Notes: generated by a model not told the origin, from the sequence alone. A stretch of 64,000 bases of DNA from an uncultured Pelagibacteraceae bacterium (GCA_902627935.1 CACOLA010000001.1:210334-274333); one strand, 5' to 3'. Positions 25,061 to 34,154 are shown, counted from the first letter of the stretch. Made by a program: numbers and translations.

Positions 25061-26204
25061 CGCCCCAGATTAAATAGTTCAATGACTTAATTAATCTAGT
25101 AAATATATTAACCTTCTTTACACTATTGACTGCTAATAGATCATACTCACCAACTAATTCTTCGTCATAAATAACCCGAAATTTTCCTACAATTTCGTCT
25201 TTTTCTATTGGGGCTTCAATAGGACCATTGTATTTTAACGTAACTTTAAGTAATTTTTTCTTTGCTTTTTTAATAGTTTTATAAATATTTTTTTTTACAT
25301 AAACTTCTACTTGTTGATCTTTGCCAAGCCAAACATCTATTTTGCCAATCGGTTTATTACTTTTATTAATTTCAACTAAATCAAAATTTGTTAATCCGTA
25401 AGTCAATAATTTCGAACTTTCTTTAGATCTAGATTGCTTTGTTTCAAAACCACTTCCAACTGCTATAAGCCTTCGACCTTTTCTATTTATAGAAGACGCT
25501 AGTGAATATTTTTCAACAGCCAAGTAACCAGTTTTTATTCCATCTGCTCCCATATTTTTATAAAGTAATGGGTTTCTATTACCTTGCGTAATAGGCTCAC
25601 CTCCAGTTCTATCCCATTTAAATTCTTTAATTGAATACCATTCATAAAAGTCAGGATGTTCCTCAATTAAATATCGTGACATTAATAATATATCTCTAAC
25701 AGTTGAATAATTATCTGGATCATTTATGCCAGAAGAATTTGAGAAGTTTGTGTTTTCCATGCCAAGTTCTTTAGCTTTAGCTGTCATTAAAATTGCAAAT
25801 TCTTCCTCTGTGCCAGCAATACCCTCAGATAAAGCTACACATGCGTCATTACCAGAAGCTATTATTATACCTCGGAGTAATTCCTCAACTGAAACTTCAT
25901 CTCCTACCATAATAAACATTGAAGAATAACCAGCTGTAGAAAGTCTCCAGGCTTTTTCAGAAACTATAAATTTATCTTCAAGACTGAGATCACCAGATTT
26001 TATTAAATCAAAAGCAATAATTGTGGTCATTATCTTTGTCATTGAAGCAGGATAGATTGAACGGTCAGGTTCTTTTTCATATAAAATTTCACCAGAAAGA
26101 AAATCTTGTAATATTGCAGTTCTAGCTTTTATCTCAATATTTGATAATGCATTTGGTATTAAAATAGAATTTATTAATAAATAAAATAATAATACTCTAA
26201 ACAT
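25053..26204 (-). CDS. D-alanyl-D-alanine carboxypeptidase (PBP5/6 type)
   Basis: Periplasmic low-molecular-weight penicillin-binding protein, 383 aa, trimming the terminal D-Ala from peptidoglycan peptides. A signal peptide covers about residues 1-21. The active-site motifs are SMTK (in YPASMTKIMTTIIAF), SGND and KTGYLAVEKYSLA. A C-terminal all-beta domain and an end segment (LIKSLNYLIWGDV) that may be a membrane anchor follow. It lies between the SPOR lipoprotein and tmk, the usual dacC-type location in alphaproteobacteria. Confidence 0.94.
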   Translation of the reverse strand: MFRVLLFYLLINSILIPNALSNIEIKARTAILQDFLSGEILYEKEPDRSIYPASMTKIMTTIIAFDLIKSGDLSLEDKFIVSEKAWRLSTAGYSSMFIMVGDEVSVEELLRGIIIASGNDACVALSEGIAGTEEEFAILMTAKAKELGMENTNFSNSSGINDPDNYSTVRDILLMSRYLIEEHPDFYEWYSIKEFKWDRTGGEPITQGNRNPLLYKNMGADGIKTGYLAVEKYSLASSINRKGRRLIAVGSGFETKQSRSKESSKLLTYGLTNFDLVEINKSNKPIGKIDVWLGKDQQVEVYVKKNIYKTIKKAKKKLLKVTLKYNGPIEAPIEKDEIVGKFRVIYDEELVGEYDLLAVNSVKKVNIFTRLIKSLNYLIWGDV

Positions 26205-26949
26205 TTTTAAGTATCTCTAAGTTTTCAAAGTATAGTGAATTCATTTTTTCAAAAGATTCCTTTAATGAATTTATATCATTAAAAGGACCTAATAATACCC
26301 TGTAATTTGTTTTTGATAATCTTATTAATTTGATATCTTTTATTGTAGTTTCATTTTTAATTTTTTCTATCATCAAAATAGCTGTCTTTTTATAATAAAA
26401 ATCTGCAATTTTTATAGAATAAGAGAATTTTTCATGTTTCTTTTTTTTTATTTTTTTCTTAAAGTTTCCATTTAAATTACTAATTTTAATTCCATCTATT
26501 GGAGCTTTCTCAGCAACTTTTTTTTCTTCATCAAAAGTTTTGGCTTTTTTTGCAATAAATGTAGAGTTTTGCGAAATTAATTTTATTTCTATATATGGTT
26601 CATTAATATCTAGTTCTAAAGATTCTACAATTCTATCTGTTATAACTGAATTATAAAAGTTAGAGAATTTTGCTTTGTTTGATTTAACCTCTGCAATTAT
26701 AGATTTTCCATTAAGTGGATTTGTAATTTTAACCATTGATTTATTCTTAAGATGTTTATGATAAATTTTCAGTGATCTGTTATCGATTGGTTTAATATTT
26801 AAATTTTTATTATAAATAAGAGCAAAGCCAGCATTGTCGTATTTTCGCTCAGGTTTTATATCCAATATAGATATATTTTTTGGGGAATCATTTACACAAC
26901 CAGAAAGTATAGTGAGGATAAATAAAATGATTAAACTTTTAAATTTCAT
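26197..26949 (-). CDS. rlpA: RlpA-like septal lipoprotein with SPOR domain
   Basis: A 250-aa lipoprotein with signal MKFKSLIILFILTILSGC, the cysteine being the lipidation site. The middle has a double-psi barrel-like part (KSMVKITNPLNGKSIIAEVK) as in RlpA, and the last 75 residues form a SPOR domain (SYSIKIADFYYKKTAILMIE, then YRVLLGPFNDINSLKE) that binds stripped peptidoglycan at the septum. The catalytic aspartate of lytic RlpA is not evident, so enzymatic activity is uncertain. It lies between mltB and dacC-like genes. Confidence 0.82.
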   Translation of the reverse strand: MKFKSLIILFILTILSGCVNDSPKNISILDIKPERKYDNAGFALIYNKNLNIKPIDNRSLKIYHKHLKNKSMVKITNPLNGKSIIAEVKSNKAKFSNFYNSVITDRIVESLELDINEPYIEIKLISQNSTFIAKKAKTFDEEKKVAEKAPIDGIKISNLNGNFKKKIKKKKHEKFSYSIKIADFYYKKTAILMIEKIKNETTIKDIKLIRLSKTNYRVLLGPFNDINSLKESFEKMNSLYFENLEILKNV

Positions 26950-27940
26950 CTTTAAATTTATCTTTTAAGGTACAAACAGCTAAAGCAAATCTTAGTGACC
27001 TATTCCATTTTAATATTATTTCATAATTATCAAAAATTATATAAGCGGGGTTTAGAGTCTGAGCATCAGGAATTATATCCTTATCTGGGGTTATTATAGC
27101 GGTCTTTATATTGTCGTCTAAAAAATTTAATTTATCATTATTATTTATATAATTTTTAAAAAATTTAAGTTTTCTTTTATGATGAATTTTCTTTGCGGAA
27201 ACGTTTAAATATTTTTTTGGGATATCTTTATTTAAATCTATCTGATAGAAGCATGGTCTATTTTTTTTCCAACCAATTTTTTTTAAGTAATTAGCTGCAG
27301 ATGAATATGCATCTTCCTTATTTTTTAAATCAATAGCATTATCGCTATTATAATCTATAGCATAATTTGTAATTGTACTTGGCATAAATTGAAAAAAACC
27401 AAAAGCACCTGCCCAAGATCCATATAAAGTTTTGTAATTAATTGTTTTTGACTCTATTAATCTTAACAAAGTAATTAGCTCATTTGTGAAAAATTCTGAT
27501 CTTCTTTTATCAAAACTTAATGTAGCAAGTGAGGATAAAATATCCATCTTGCCTACATAATTGCCAAAATTTGTTTCAATACCCATTAATGCAAGTAGTA
27601 ATTCTTTTTCAACATTAAAATCTTTTTCAACATTGTTAATTAATTGAGTATTATCATTATAGTACTCTAAACCCATTTGTAATTTTTTTTTAGAAGTTCT
27701 TTTTGATATATATGTCCTTGTATCTTCATAAAATTCAGGCTGAAAACGGTCATATTCAATTACTTTGGGTAAAAATCTAACATTGGACATTGCTTCATCA
27801 AATGTTTTTTCAGATATGTTATTTTCTAAAGCTTCTTTTTTAAACTCTGATTTCCAAAGATTAAATTCATCAGTGATATTAGCTAAGCTTTTTGAATAAC
27901 AAATAACAAAAAAAATAAATAAAACTTTAATTAGTTTCAT
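26939..27940 (-). CDS. mltB: Lytic murein transglycosylase B
   Basis: Periplasmic peptidoglycan-cleaving enzyme, 333 aa, with signal MKLIKVLFIFFVICYSKSLA. The catalytic glutamate is in LLALMGIETNFGNYVGKMD, and LATLSFDKRRSEFFTNEL, WAGAFGFFQFMPSTI and the C-terminal LKWNRSLRFALAVCTLKD are MltB-family segments. It lacks a lipobox, so it is probably soluble. It overlaps the rlpA gene by 11 bases and rarD by 14. Confidence 0.93.
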   Translation of the reverse strand: MKLIKVLFIFFVICYSKSLANITDEFNLWKSEFKKEALENNISEKTFDEAMSNVRFLPKVIEYDRFQPEFYEDTRTYISKRTSKKKLQMGLEYYNDNTQLINNVEKDFNVEKELLLALMGIETNFGNYVGKMDILSSLATLSFDKRRSEFFTNELITLLRLIESKTINYKTLYGSWAGAFGFFQFMPSTITNYAIDYNSDNAIDLKNKEDAYSSAANYLKKIGWKKNRPCFYQIDLNKDIPKKYLNVSAKKIHHKRKLKFFKNYINNNDKLNFLDDNIKTAIITPDKDIIPDAQTLNPAYIIFDNYEIILKWNRSLRFALAVCTLKDKFKDEI

Positions 27941-28805
27941 ACAAGTCCTTTAGATATATAATTACAGCAATCCAAATCAAAATAAAACTTACTAATTTTA
28001 TTATCGAAAAAGGCTCATTATAATAGAAATAGCCTAATAAAAATTGCAATGTTGGAGTTATATAGAATATCATACCAGCTGGTCCTAAACCGCTAAGCTC
28101 GACTCCTCTAACGTACAAAAATAATGGTATAACCGTCATTGGACCTGCAAGTAAAATAAATAATGATAATTTTGGATTTGAAAATGAGAAATCGTTATAG
28201 CCATTCTTAAATACTAAGTAAAAAGCAATTAACGCAAAAGGTAAAATAAAAAGACTTTCAATTAATAAACCAACATCAGTATCAACATCAATTTTTTTTC
28301 TAATTAGATTGTAAAATCCCCAACTAACTCCTACGACAATACCTACCCAAGGTAGCGATTTTAAACTAAATATAAGTAAAATGATTATTGATATTATTAC
28401 AAGTGAAATAGCAAATATTCTTTTTTTATTTAGTTTTTCTTTAAAAAAAATATATCCTAAAAAAACGCTTAAAATTGGCATTATAAAATATCCAAAACTT
28501 GCGTCGATAATTCTATCCGTGGCTATAGCATAAATCCAGACTGACCAATTCAAAAATATTAGAAATCCTGAAAATAATAGTCCAAATAAATTTTTTTTAT
28601 TTGAAATTATAAAAAAAAATATTTTCCATTTTGAGAAAAAAAAGGTTGTGATTACTAATGAGACTGCTGTCCAAATACAACGATGAATTACAACCTCAAC
28701 ATATCCTATAAATTCTAAATACTTAAAATATATAACTCCTATAAATCCCCACCAAAAAGATCCTAATGACGTTAGTAAAAGTCCTTTATTAAATTGTTGA
28801 TTCAT
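27927..28805 (-). CDS. rarD: RarD-like EamA permease
   Basis: A 292-aa membrane protein with ten predicted helices. The start NKGLLLTSLGSFWWGFIGVI, HRCIWTAVSL, NWSVWIYAIATDRIIDASFG and the late LLAGPMTVIPLFLYVRGVEL and ISYLGPAGMI-type region (SGLGPAGMIFYITPTLQFLL) define the RarD subgroup, whose substrate is unknown. It is the first gene of the long minus operon that continues to the MBL hydrolase, and it diverges from tRNA-Ser. Confidence 0.88.
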   Translation of the reverse strand: MNQQFNKGLLLTSLGSFWWGFIGVIYFKYLEFIGYVEVVIHRCIWTAVSLVITTFFFSKWKIFFFIISNKKNLFGLLFSGFLIFLNWSVWIYAIATDRIIDASFGYFIMPILSVFLGYIFFKEKLNKKRIFAISLVIISIIILLIFSLKSLPWVGIVVGVSWGFYNLIRKKIDVDTDVGLLIESLFILPFALIAFYLVFKNGYNDFSFSNPKLSLFILLAGPMTVIPLFLYVRGVELSGLGPAGMIFYITPTLQFLLGYFYYNEPFSIIKLVSFILIWIAVIIYLKDLYETN

Positions 28806-28889
28806 AATCTTGATGTATTAAATAACTAGAGTTTTAATAGACTATTTTATAGTTGAATTAAATCATTATAATTATAAAACGTTTCTCAA

Positions 28890-28976
28890 GGAGAGATGGC
28901 TGAGCGGTTGAAAGCACCGGTCTTGAAAACCGGCAAAGGGGCAACTCTTTCCTGGGTTCGAATCCCAGTCTCTCCG
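28890..28976 (+). tRNA. tRNA-Ser (UGA)
   Basis: 87 bases. It has the serine-type long variable arm, acceptor stem GGAGAGA/TCTCTCC, anticodon stem-loop CCGGTCTTGAAAACCGG with anticodon UGA, and T arm CTGGGTTCGAATCCCAG. The bases after discriminator G are CCG, so the CCA end is not encoded here, unlike the three other tRNA genes in this window, and must be added or trimmed and repaired. The convergent sdhE gene ends 3 bases later. Confidence 0.96.
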
Positions 28977-28979
28977 CCG

Positions 28980-29252
28980 TTATCCTTTATATTCTTTGTA
29001 GTTAAAATTCTTAAAGGAATTTAAAATTTCTGTATTATCTAATTCTATATCTTTTAACTGATTATTATATAACTTGTATAAAGTATCATCATCATTATTC
29101 AAAAAAATTTCAAGTTCTTTAAGCTGAGATTCGTTTAAATCATCAATTATAGACTGAACAAATTTACCTATTAATTTATCCATCTCTTTAGTTCCTCTGT
29201 ATTGTGATCTATAGATTAATCTTTTTTTTAAATTATTTATATCGTAACTCAT
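28980..29252 (-). CDS. sdhE: Succinate dehydrogenase assembly factor SdhE
   Basis: A 90-aa protein of the SdhE/SDHAF2 (DUF339) family that helps FAD attach covalently to the SdhA flavoprotein. The hallmark motif is present as YRSQYRGTKEMDKLIGKFV (RGxxE). Its location divergent from recG is common in alphaproteobacteria. The sdh operon is not in this window. The C-terminus is lysine- and asparagine-rich and low in conserved residues. Confidence 0.92.
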   Translation of the reverse strand: MSYDINNLKKRLIYRSQYRGTKEMDKLIGKFVQSIIDDLNESQLKELEIFLNNDDDTLYKLYNNQLKDIELDNTEILNSFKNFNYKEYKG

Positions 29253-29260
29253 AAATTATT

Positions 29261-29266
29261 TATAAT
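29261..29266 (+). promoter_or_regulatory. -10 element of recG
   Basis: TATAAT, 11 bases before the recG ATG at 29278. The predicted start leaves a leader of about 4 bases, and no ribosome site is visible. It is one of several near-leaderless promoters in this window. Confidence 0.4.
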
Positions 29267-29277
29267 AATATCTAATA

Positions 29278-31323
29278 ATGGATAAAACATATAAATATTT
29301 ATTATCAGATCTTAATAATCTTAAAGGGGTTGGATTAAAAACATCAAATTTACTTAAAAGAAAAAAAATTTTCAACATATTTGATTTGCTTTGGAGATTA
29401 CCAAAATCCTACACAGATAGGTCAGAATCCACCAAAATAAAGGATCTAAAAATTGGAGAAACACATACTATTACTTTAGTTCCATTTAAGTATAATTTTC
29501 CAAGAGTAAGAAATTTGCCTAATCGAATATCTTGTAGAGATGATACTGGTGAACTAGATTGTATTTTTTTTAATTCATATGAAGGATACATAAAAAAGAT
29601 TTTACCTTTAAATAAAGAGGTTACAATAAGTGGTAAAATAAGTTTATATAAAAACAAGTACCAACTTACCAATCCTAAATATATTTCCGAAGATGCATCT
29701 TTAATAAGAGATAAGCATAACAAATATTCATTAACCGATGGTATTTCAGAAAAAGTTTATAATAAGATAATAAATCAGATATTAACAAATATTCCAAAAT
29801 TAAATGAATGGCATGAAAATCGAATATTAAAAAAATTCAACAATATTTCATGGAATGAGTCTTTAATTGAGCTTCATAAACCAGATAATATAGGTAAATA
29901 TAATTCGAATTTTTATAAAAGATTAGCTTATGATGAGATATTTGCATCTTTTCTTGTTCATTCCCAAATTAGAAAAAAAATTAAGAAGATCAAAAAAAAG
30001 AGAAAAGTTTTTAGTTTAGATAATCAAAATTCAATCTTAAATAAATTGAATTTTAAATTAACTAATGACCAATTGAAATCTTTAAATGAAATAAATGAAG
30101 ATCTAAGATCTAATCAAAAAATGTTTAGGTTATTACAAGGAGATGTGGGGAGTGGTAAAACTATAGTTGCTTTAAGTTCAGCAAATAACGTAATTAGATC
30201 TGGTTTTCAAGTAGCAGTTATGGCTCCTACAGAAATACTAGCAAGGCAACATTACTCATTAGCAAAAAAAATTTATGATAAAGATATAAATATTGATATG
30301 CTTTCAAGTAAAACTGACCCAAAAACTAAAAGAATAATTCTAAAAAAAATAGCTACCAATAAAACAGATATTGTGTTCGGAACACATTCTATATTTCAAA
30401 AAAAAGTTTTTTTTAAAAAACTTGGTTTGATTATTATTGATGAACAACATAAATTTGGAGTAAACCAACGGAAAAAACTTTCAGATAAAGGTGGTGATAA
30501 TTGTGATGTTTTATTAATGTCAGCAACACCAATACCAAGAACTCTTACAATGACAATTTATGGTGATATGGATTTATCAATAATAAAAGAAAAACCTAAT
30601 TATAGAAAAGAAGTAAAAACTTATACAAAAATTGAAAACAAAATTGATGAAATAACAAGATTTATTAAAAAAGAAATAAAAGATGGAAATCAAATTTTTT
30701 GGGTATGCCCTCTTATTGAAGAGTCTAAAAAATTAGATCATGCATCTGCAGTTTCAAAATATGAATACTTAAAAAAAAGATTTCCAAATCAAGTAGCTCT
30801 ACTTCATGGTAAGACAGATATTAATCAAAAAGAAATCATATTAAATAAATTTCTTAATAATAAATATAAGATTTTAGTTTCAACAACTATAATTGAAGTT
30901 GGAATTGATTTTCCCAATGCAAATGTAATAATTATTGAAAATGCAAATAAATTTGGATTATCTCAACTTCATCAATTAAGAGGAAGAGTTGGTAGGGGAA
31001 AAAAACAATCAACATGTATATTGATGTTTAAATCTACTTTAACAGAAAATGCAAAAAAAAGATTAAATATACTGAAGAGCTCAACAGATGGTTTTAAAAT
31101 TGCTGAGGAAGATATGAAATTAAGAGGATTTGGTGATATATTAGGCTTTAAACAAAGTGGAGTTAAAATTTATAGGTTAGCTGACCCAGTTCATAATGAA
31201 GACTTGTTCAGACTTGCAGAATTGCAGATTAAACAAATGGAAATGAATAATGAAGATATAAGTAAATATAAAATCTTAATGAAGCTTTATGACCAGGCAG
31301 ATGTAATTAATGAAATTATTTAG
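29278..31323 (+). CDS. recG: ATP-dependent DNA helicase RecG
   Basis: Helicase that remodels stalled forks and branched DNA, 681 aa. The N-terminal wedge/OB domain (LNNLKGVGLKTSNLLKR, LPKSYTDRS) precedes the helicase motor: RLLQGDVGSGKTIVALS (motif I), APTEILARQHYSLAKKI, IIDEQHKFGVNQRKKL (DEQH box), LMSATPIPRTLTMT and the second lobe with VSTTIIEVGIDFPNAN and QLHQLRGRVGRG. It is complete. It overlaps the convergent DUF502 gene by 8 bases. The mfd gene often next to it in alphaproteobacteria is absent here. Confidence 0.96.
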   Translation: MDKTYKYLLSDLNNLKGVGLKTSNLLKRKKIFNIFDLLWRLPKSYTDRSESTKIKDLKIGETHTITLVPFKYNFPRVRNLPNRISCRDDTGELDCIFFNSYEGYIKKILPLNKEVTISGKISLYKNKYQLTNPKYISEDASLIRDKHNKYSLTDGISEKVYNKIINQILTNIPKLNEWHENRILKKFNNISWNESLIELHKPDNIGKYNSNFYKRLAYDEIFASFLVHSQIRKKIKKIKKKRKVFSLDNQNSILNKLNFKLTNDQLKSLNEINEDLRSNQKMFRLLQGDVGSGKTIVALSSANNVIRSGFQVAVMAPTEILARQHYSLAKKIYDKDINIDMLSSKTDPKTKRIILKKIATNKTDIVFGTHSIFQKKVFFKKLGLIIIDEQHKFGVNQRKKLSDKGGDNCDVLLMSATPIPRTLTMTIYGDMDLSIIKEKPNYRKEVKTYTKIENKIDEITRFIKKEIKDGNQIFWVCPLIEESKKLDHASAVSKYEYLKKRFPNQVALLHGKTDINQKEIILNKFLNNKYKILVSTTIIEVGIDFPNANVIIIENANKFGLSQLHQLRGRVGRGKKQSTCILMFKSTLTENAKKRLNILKSSTDGFKIAEEDMKLRGFGDILGFKQSGVKIYRLADPVHNEDLFRLAELQIKQMEMNNEDISKYKILMKLYDQADVINEII

Positions 31324-31936
31324 ATTTACCAGAAGATGTTCCGGCAGAAACAATAAATTTTGATGCCTCCTCAAATGTCATGTTTAAATAAATCACTTCA
31401 TCAAGTGGAAACATTAATAAAAAACCACTGGTAGGGTTTGGTGTAGTTGGCACAAAAACATTTATAAGTTTTTTATTTGTTTTAAGAGCCATTTCACCAG
31501 TATTTTCTTTTGTTGCAAATCCAACCGCCCAAACACCTTTTCTAGGGTACTCAACTAAGACAACGCTTTTTTTATCGTCATCTTTTTTTGAAAAAGTTTC
31601 TGTCATTTGCAGAATAGCTGAATAAACTGTTCGTAAAAATGGAATTCTTTTGAATAAATCATCAATTAACTTTAAGATTTTTTTTCCTAAAAATGATAAA
31701 GATAGCCCACCGACAATTGTTATAAATAATAATGAAATAATAATTTCAATCCCAGGAATTGCATATGGTAAATAGCTGTTGGGATTTATATTTTCAGGAA
31801 TTATCCTTGAGGATATTCCAATTAAAACTTTACTTAGGTAAAGTGTGAAACCAATAGGTATTAATACAACTACACCTGTTATAAAATAATTTCTTAATAA
31901 TAAGGCTATTGATTTTTTTTTTGTTTTTTTGGTCAT
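31316..31936 (-). CDS. DUF502 family membrane protein
   Basis: A 206-aa protein of the DUF502 family. Two helices near the N-terminus (NYFITGVVVLIPIGFTLYLS and the segment around 55-78) flank a periplasmic loop, followed by a conserved soluble part: FLRTVYSAILQMTETFS, VLVEYPRKGVWAVGFATKEN and VFVPTTPNPTSGFLLMFP. The family is widespread, often near recG/mfd, and its function is not established. A 25-codon frame ends directly before its ATG. Confidence 0.85.
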   Translation of the reverse strand: MTKKTKKKSIALLLRNYFITGVVVLIPIGFTLYLSKVLIGISSRIIPENINPNSYLPYAIPGIEIIISLLFITIVGGLSLSFLGKKILKLIDDLFKRIPFLRTVYSAILQMTETFSKKDDDKKSVVLVEYPRKGVWAVGFATKENTGEMALKTNKKLINVFVPTTPNPTSGFLLMFPLDEVIYLNMTFEEASKFIVSAGTSSGKSK

Positions 31937-32014
31937 TTATTTAAAACTTGAGTATATAACAAAAATGATTGCAATTATGAACAGTACTAATAAAATTTTG
32001 TTATTTAGATTCAT
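31937..32014 (-). CDS. Possible 25-aa single-helix membrane peptide
   Basis: MNLNNKILLVLFIIAIIFVI followed by YSSFK: a short charged start, one hydrophobic helix and a lysine end. Its TAA is immediately followed by the ATG of the DUF502 gene, the same no-gap coupling seen for rplM-rpsI. No ribosome site precedes the ATG, and A/T-rich DNA yields such frames easily, so support is moderate at best. Confidence 0.35.
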   Translation of the reverse strand: MNLNNKILLVLFIIAIIFVIYSSFK

Positions 32015-32024
32015 TAATAGATAT

Positions 32025-32030
32025 TATAAT
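32025..32030 (+). promoter_or_regulatory. -10-like element just before the M48 peptidase gene
   Basis: TATAAT at 32025-32030 (with TATTAT overlapping at 32022-32027) is 4 bases before the first ATG at 32035 and 16 before a second in-frame ATG at 32047. If the main -10 is TATAAT, the transcript would begin near 32037 and the second ATG would be the translated start. Confidence 0.35.
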
Positions 32031-32034
32031 ATCA

Positions 32035-32871
32035 ATGTTAAAAAAAATGGATAGAAGAAAATTTTTAACATTTGTAGGTTGTGGCTGTTGTGGTTTTGTT
32101 TTAAATTCTTGCTCAACTGCACCTATCACTGATAGAAGACAATTAAAAATCATACCTGAGGCCAAATTAAATGCCCAAGCTGCACAAATTTATGAAAAAG
32201 TTAAAGAAAAAGAGAAATTAAGTGATGATGTAACTAAATTAAATGAAATTAAAGAAATTGGCAGAAAAATGGAAGATGCAATTGGCCAATATTTTTATAC
32301 AAAAAAATTAGATGATCCAACAATAAATTTTGAATGGGAATATATATTAATTGATAATAAGAAAGTAAGAAATGCTTGGTGTATGCCTGGAGGTAAAATT
32401 GCGGTTTATACAGGTATTTTAGATGTAACTAAAAATACAAATGGTCTAGCAGCAGTAATGGGTCACGAGATTGCCCATGCAGTAGCCAAACATTCAGTTG
32501 AGAGAGCTAGTAGAGGTACCCTTCTAAATATTGGTACTCAAATTATTGACATAGCTAGTGGTGGAAAGTTATCTCAAGTTAATCAAACAACTGGAATGAA
32601 TGCTGTTGGTTTATTGTCTCAACTTGGAATTATGAATCCGTTTAACAGGAAACAGGAAAGTGAGGCTGATTACTTAGGAATGATTTTTTCCTCTTTATCT
32701 GGTTATGATATTAGGGAAACTGTTAAAATATGGGAAAGAATGAAAGAGTTCAATAAGGGCAAAGCTCCACCTGAATTCATGAGTACTCATCCATCTGCTG
32801 ATAATCGAATAAAAAAGATTAACGAGTGGACTAATGAGATTATCTTAGACTATCCACCAATAAAAATTTAA
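32035..32871 (+). CDS. M48 family metalloprotease, exported lipoprotein
   Basis: Zinc metalloprotease of the M48 (BepA/LoiP-like) group, 278 aa, probably in periplasmic protein quality control. The N-terminus MDRRKFLTFVGCGCCGFVLN has a twin-arginine-like RRKFL and ends in a lipobox (LNSC). The HExxH site is in VMGHEIAHAVAKHSVERAS and the third ligand in ESEADYLGMIF. Late STHPSADNRIKKI is also typical. The true start may be the second ATG at 32047, giving 274 aa, because a -10 element lies at 32025-32030. Confidence 0.9.
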   Translation: MLKKMDRRKFLTFVGCGCCGFVLNSCSTAPITDRRQLKIIPEAKLNAQAAQIYEKVKEKEKLSDDVTKLNEIKEIGRKMEDAIGQYFYTKKLDDPTINFEWEYILIDNKKVRNAWCMPGGKIAVYTGILDVTKNTNGLAAVMGHEIAHAVAKHSVERASRGTLLNIGTQIIDIASGGKLSQVNQTTGMNAVGLLSQLGIMNPFNRKQESEADYLGMIFSSLSGYDIRETVKIWERMKEFNKGKAPPEFMSTHPSADNRIKKINEWTNEIILDYPPIKI

Positions 32872-32879
32872 AATTTTAA

Positions 32880-32955
<76 letters not shown>

Positions 32956-33034
32956 TCATCATTAAAGTAAATGAAAATTGTATATATAGATTTATTTAGA
33001 TAATTCAAATGAGAATTTTTAAAAATTTAATGAT

Positions 33035-34147
33035 TTACAACTTATCTATGTATTTCTCACAAAATTCTTCAAATGTACCACTATTAATATTTTTTCGTAT
33101 TTCTCTCATCAACTCTTGGTAAAAATTGATGTTATGTAGAGTTAATAACATAGAAGCTAATATCTCATTAGTATTAAATAGGTGGTTTAAATAATTTTTA
33201 GAGTACTTATTTAAGTTTAAATTGTCACATTTAGGATCAAGAGGAGAATTATCATTTTGATATCTTTTATTTTTTAAATTTATCCTGCCATCCCAAGTAA
33301 ATGCCATACCTGTTCTTCCTGACCTGGTGGGCAAGACACAATCAAACATATCAATGCCTCTCTTGACGGCTCCTAATATATCGCTCGGAGTTCCTACGCC
33401 CATTAAATAATGAGGCCTTTGATAAGGTAGAAATTCTTTAATATTATCTAAAACTTCAAACATTTCACTTTGACTTTCACCAACAGCAAGTCCTCCTAAA
33501 GCATAACCGTCAAAATCTATCTCTAAGAGTCCTTTTAAAGAATTAAGTCTTAAATCTTTAAAAAGACCCCCTTGAATTATTCCAAATAATGCTTTCTGTG
33601 GATTTTTTCCAAAAGCTTTTTTTGATCTTTCCGCCCAATGTAAAGAGAGTTCCATTGATTTTTTTATCATTTCATAATTATTTGATTTTTTTGGACATTC
33701 GTCCATAATCATTACTATATCTGAATTTAAACCTAATTGAATTCTTATGCTTTCTTCTGGACTTAAATAAAATTTTTTACCATCTACGTGAGAATTGAAA
33801 ATTGCTCCTCTTTTTCTGTCAATTTTGTTTAGTTTTGCTAATGACATAACCTGAAAACCTCCTGAGTCAGTCAAAATAGGTAAATCACAATTCATAAATT
33901 GATGTAATCCACCAGCATTTTTGATTCTATCAACACCCGGTCTAATCATTAGATGATATGTATTTGATAAAATTATTTCAGAACCAGTTTTTTTAATATC
34001 ATCGATTGTACAAGCTTTTACAGTAGCTTGAGTTCCAACAGGCATAAATGTTGGTGTATGAATTTTACCTCTATGAGTCTCTATTAACCCACATCTTGCA
34101 AAGTTATCTGATTTTAAAACTTTAAAGGCAAAATTTTTGACTGCCAT
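33035..34147 (-). CDS. tgt: Queuine/preQ1 tRNA-ribosyltransferase, zinc site altered
   Basis: Exchanges guanine-34 for a queuosine precursor in tRNAs with GUN anticodons; 370 aa. Catalytic segments are intact: LTDSGGFQVMSL (first aspartate), HVDGKKFYLSPEESI, GGLAVGESQSEM, and MFDCVLPTRSGRTGM (second aspartate region). The C-terminal zinc site is not: E. coli Tgt has ECDCYTCRNYS, whereas this protein has KCDNLNLNKYS, so the second and third cysteines became Asn and Leu, while the later histidine (TLHN) remains. It is at the end of the ssb-gyrA-coaD-ppi operon; queA, often next to it, is absent here. Confidence 0.93.
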   Translation of the reverse strand: MAVKNFAFKVLKSDNFARCGLIETHRGKIHTPTFMPVGTQATVKACTIDDIKKTGSEIILSNTYHLMIRPGVDRIKNAGGLHQFMNCDLPILTDSGGFQVMSLAKLNKIDRKRGAIFNSHVDGKKFYLSPEESIRIQLGLNSDIVMIMDECPKKSNNYEMIKKSMELSLHWAERSKKAFGKNPQKALFGIIQGGLFKDLRLNSLKGLLEIDFDGYALGGLAVGESQSEMFEVLDNIKEFLPYQRPHYLMGVGTPSDILGAVKRGIDMFDCVLPTRSGRTGMAFTWDGRINLKNKRYQNDNSPLDPKCDNLNLNKYSKNYLNHLFNTNEILASMLLTLHNINFYQELMREIRKNINSGTFEEFCEKYIDKL

Positions 34148-34154
34148 TTAAAGT

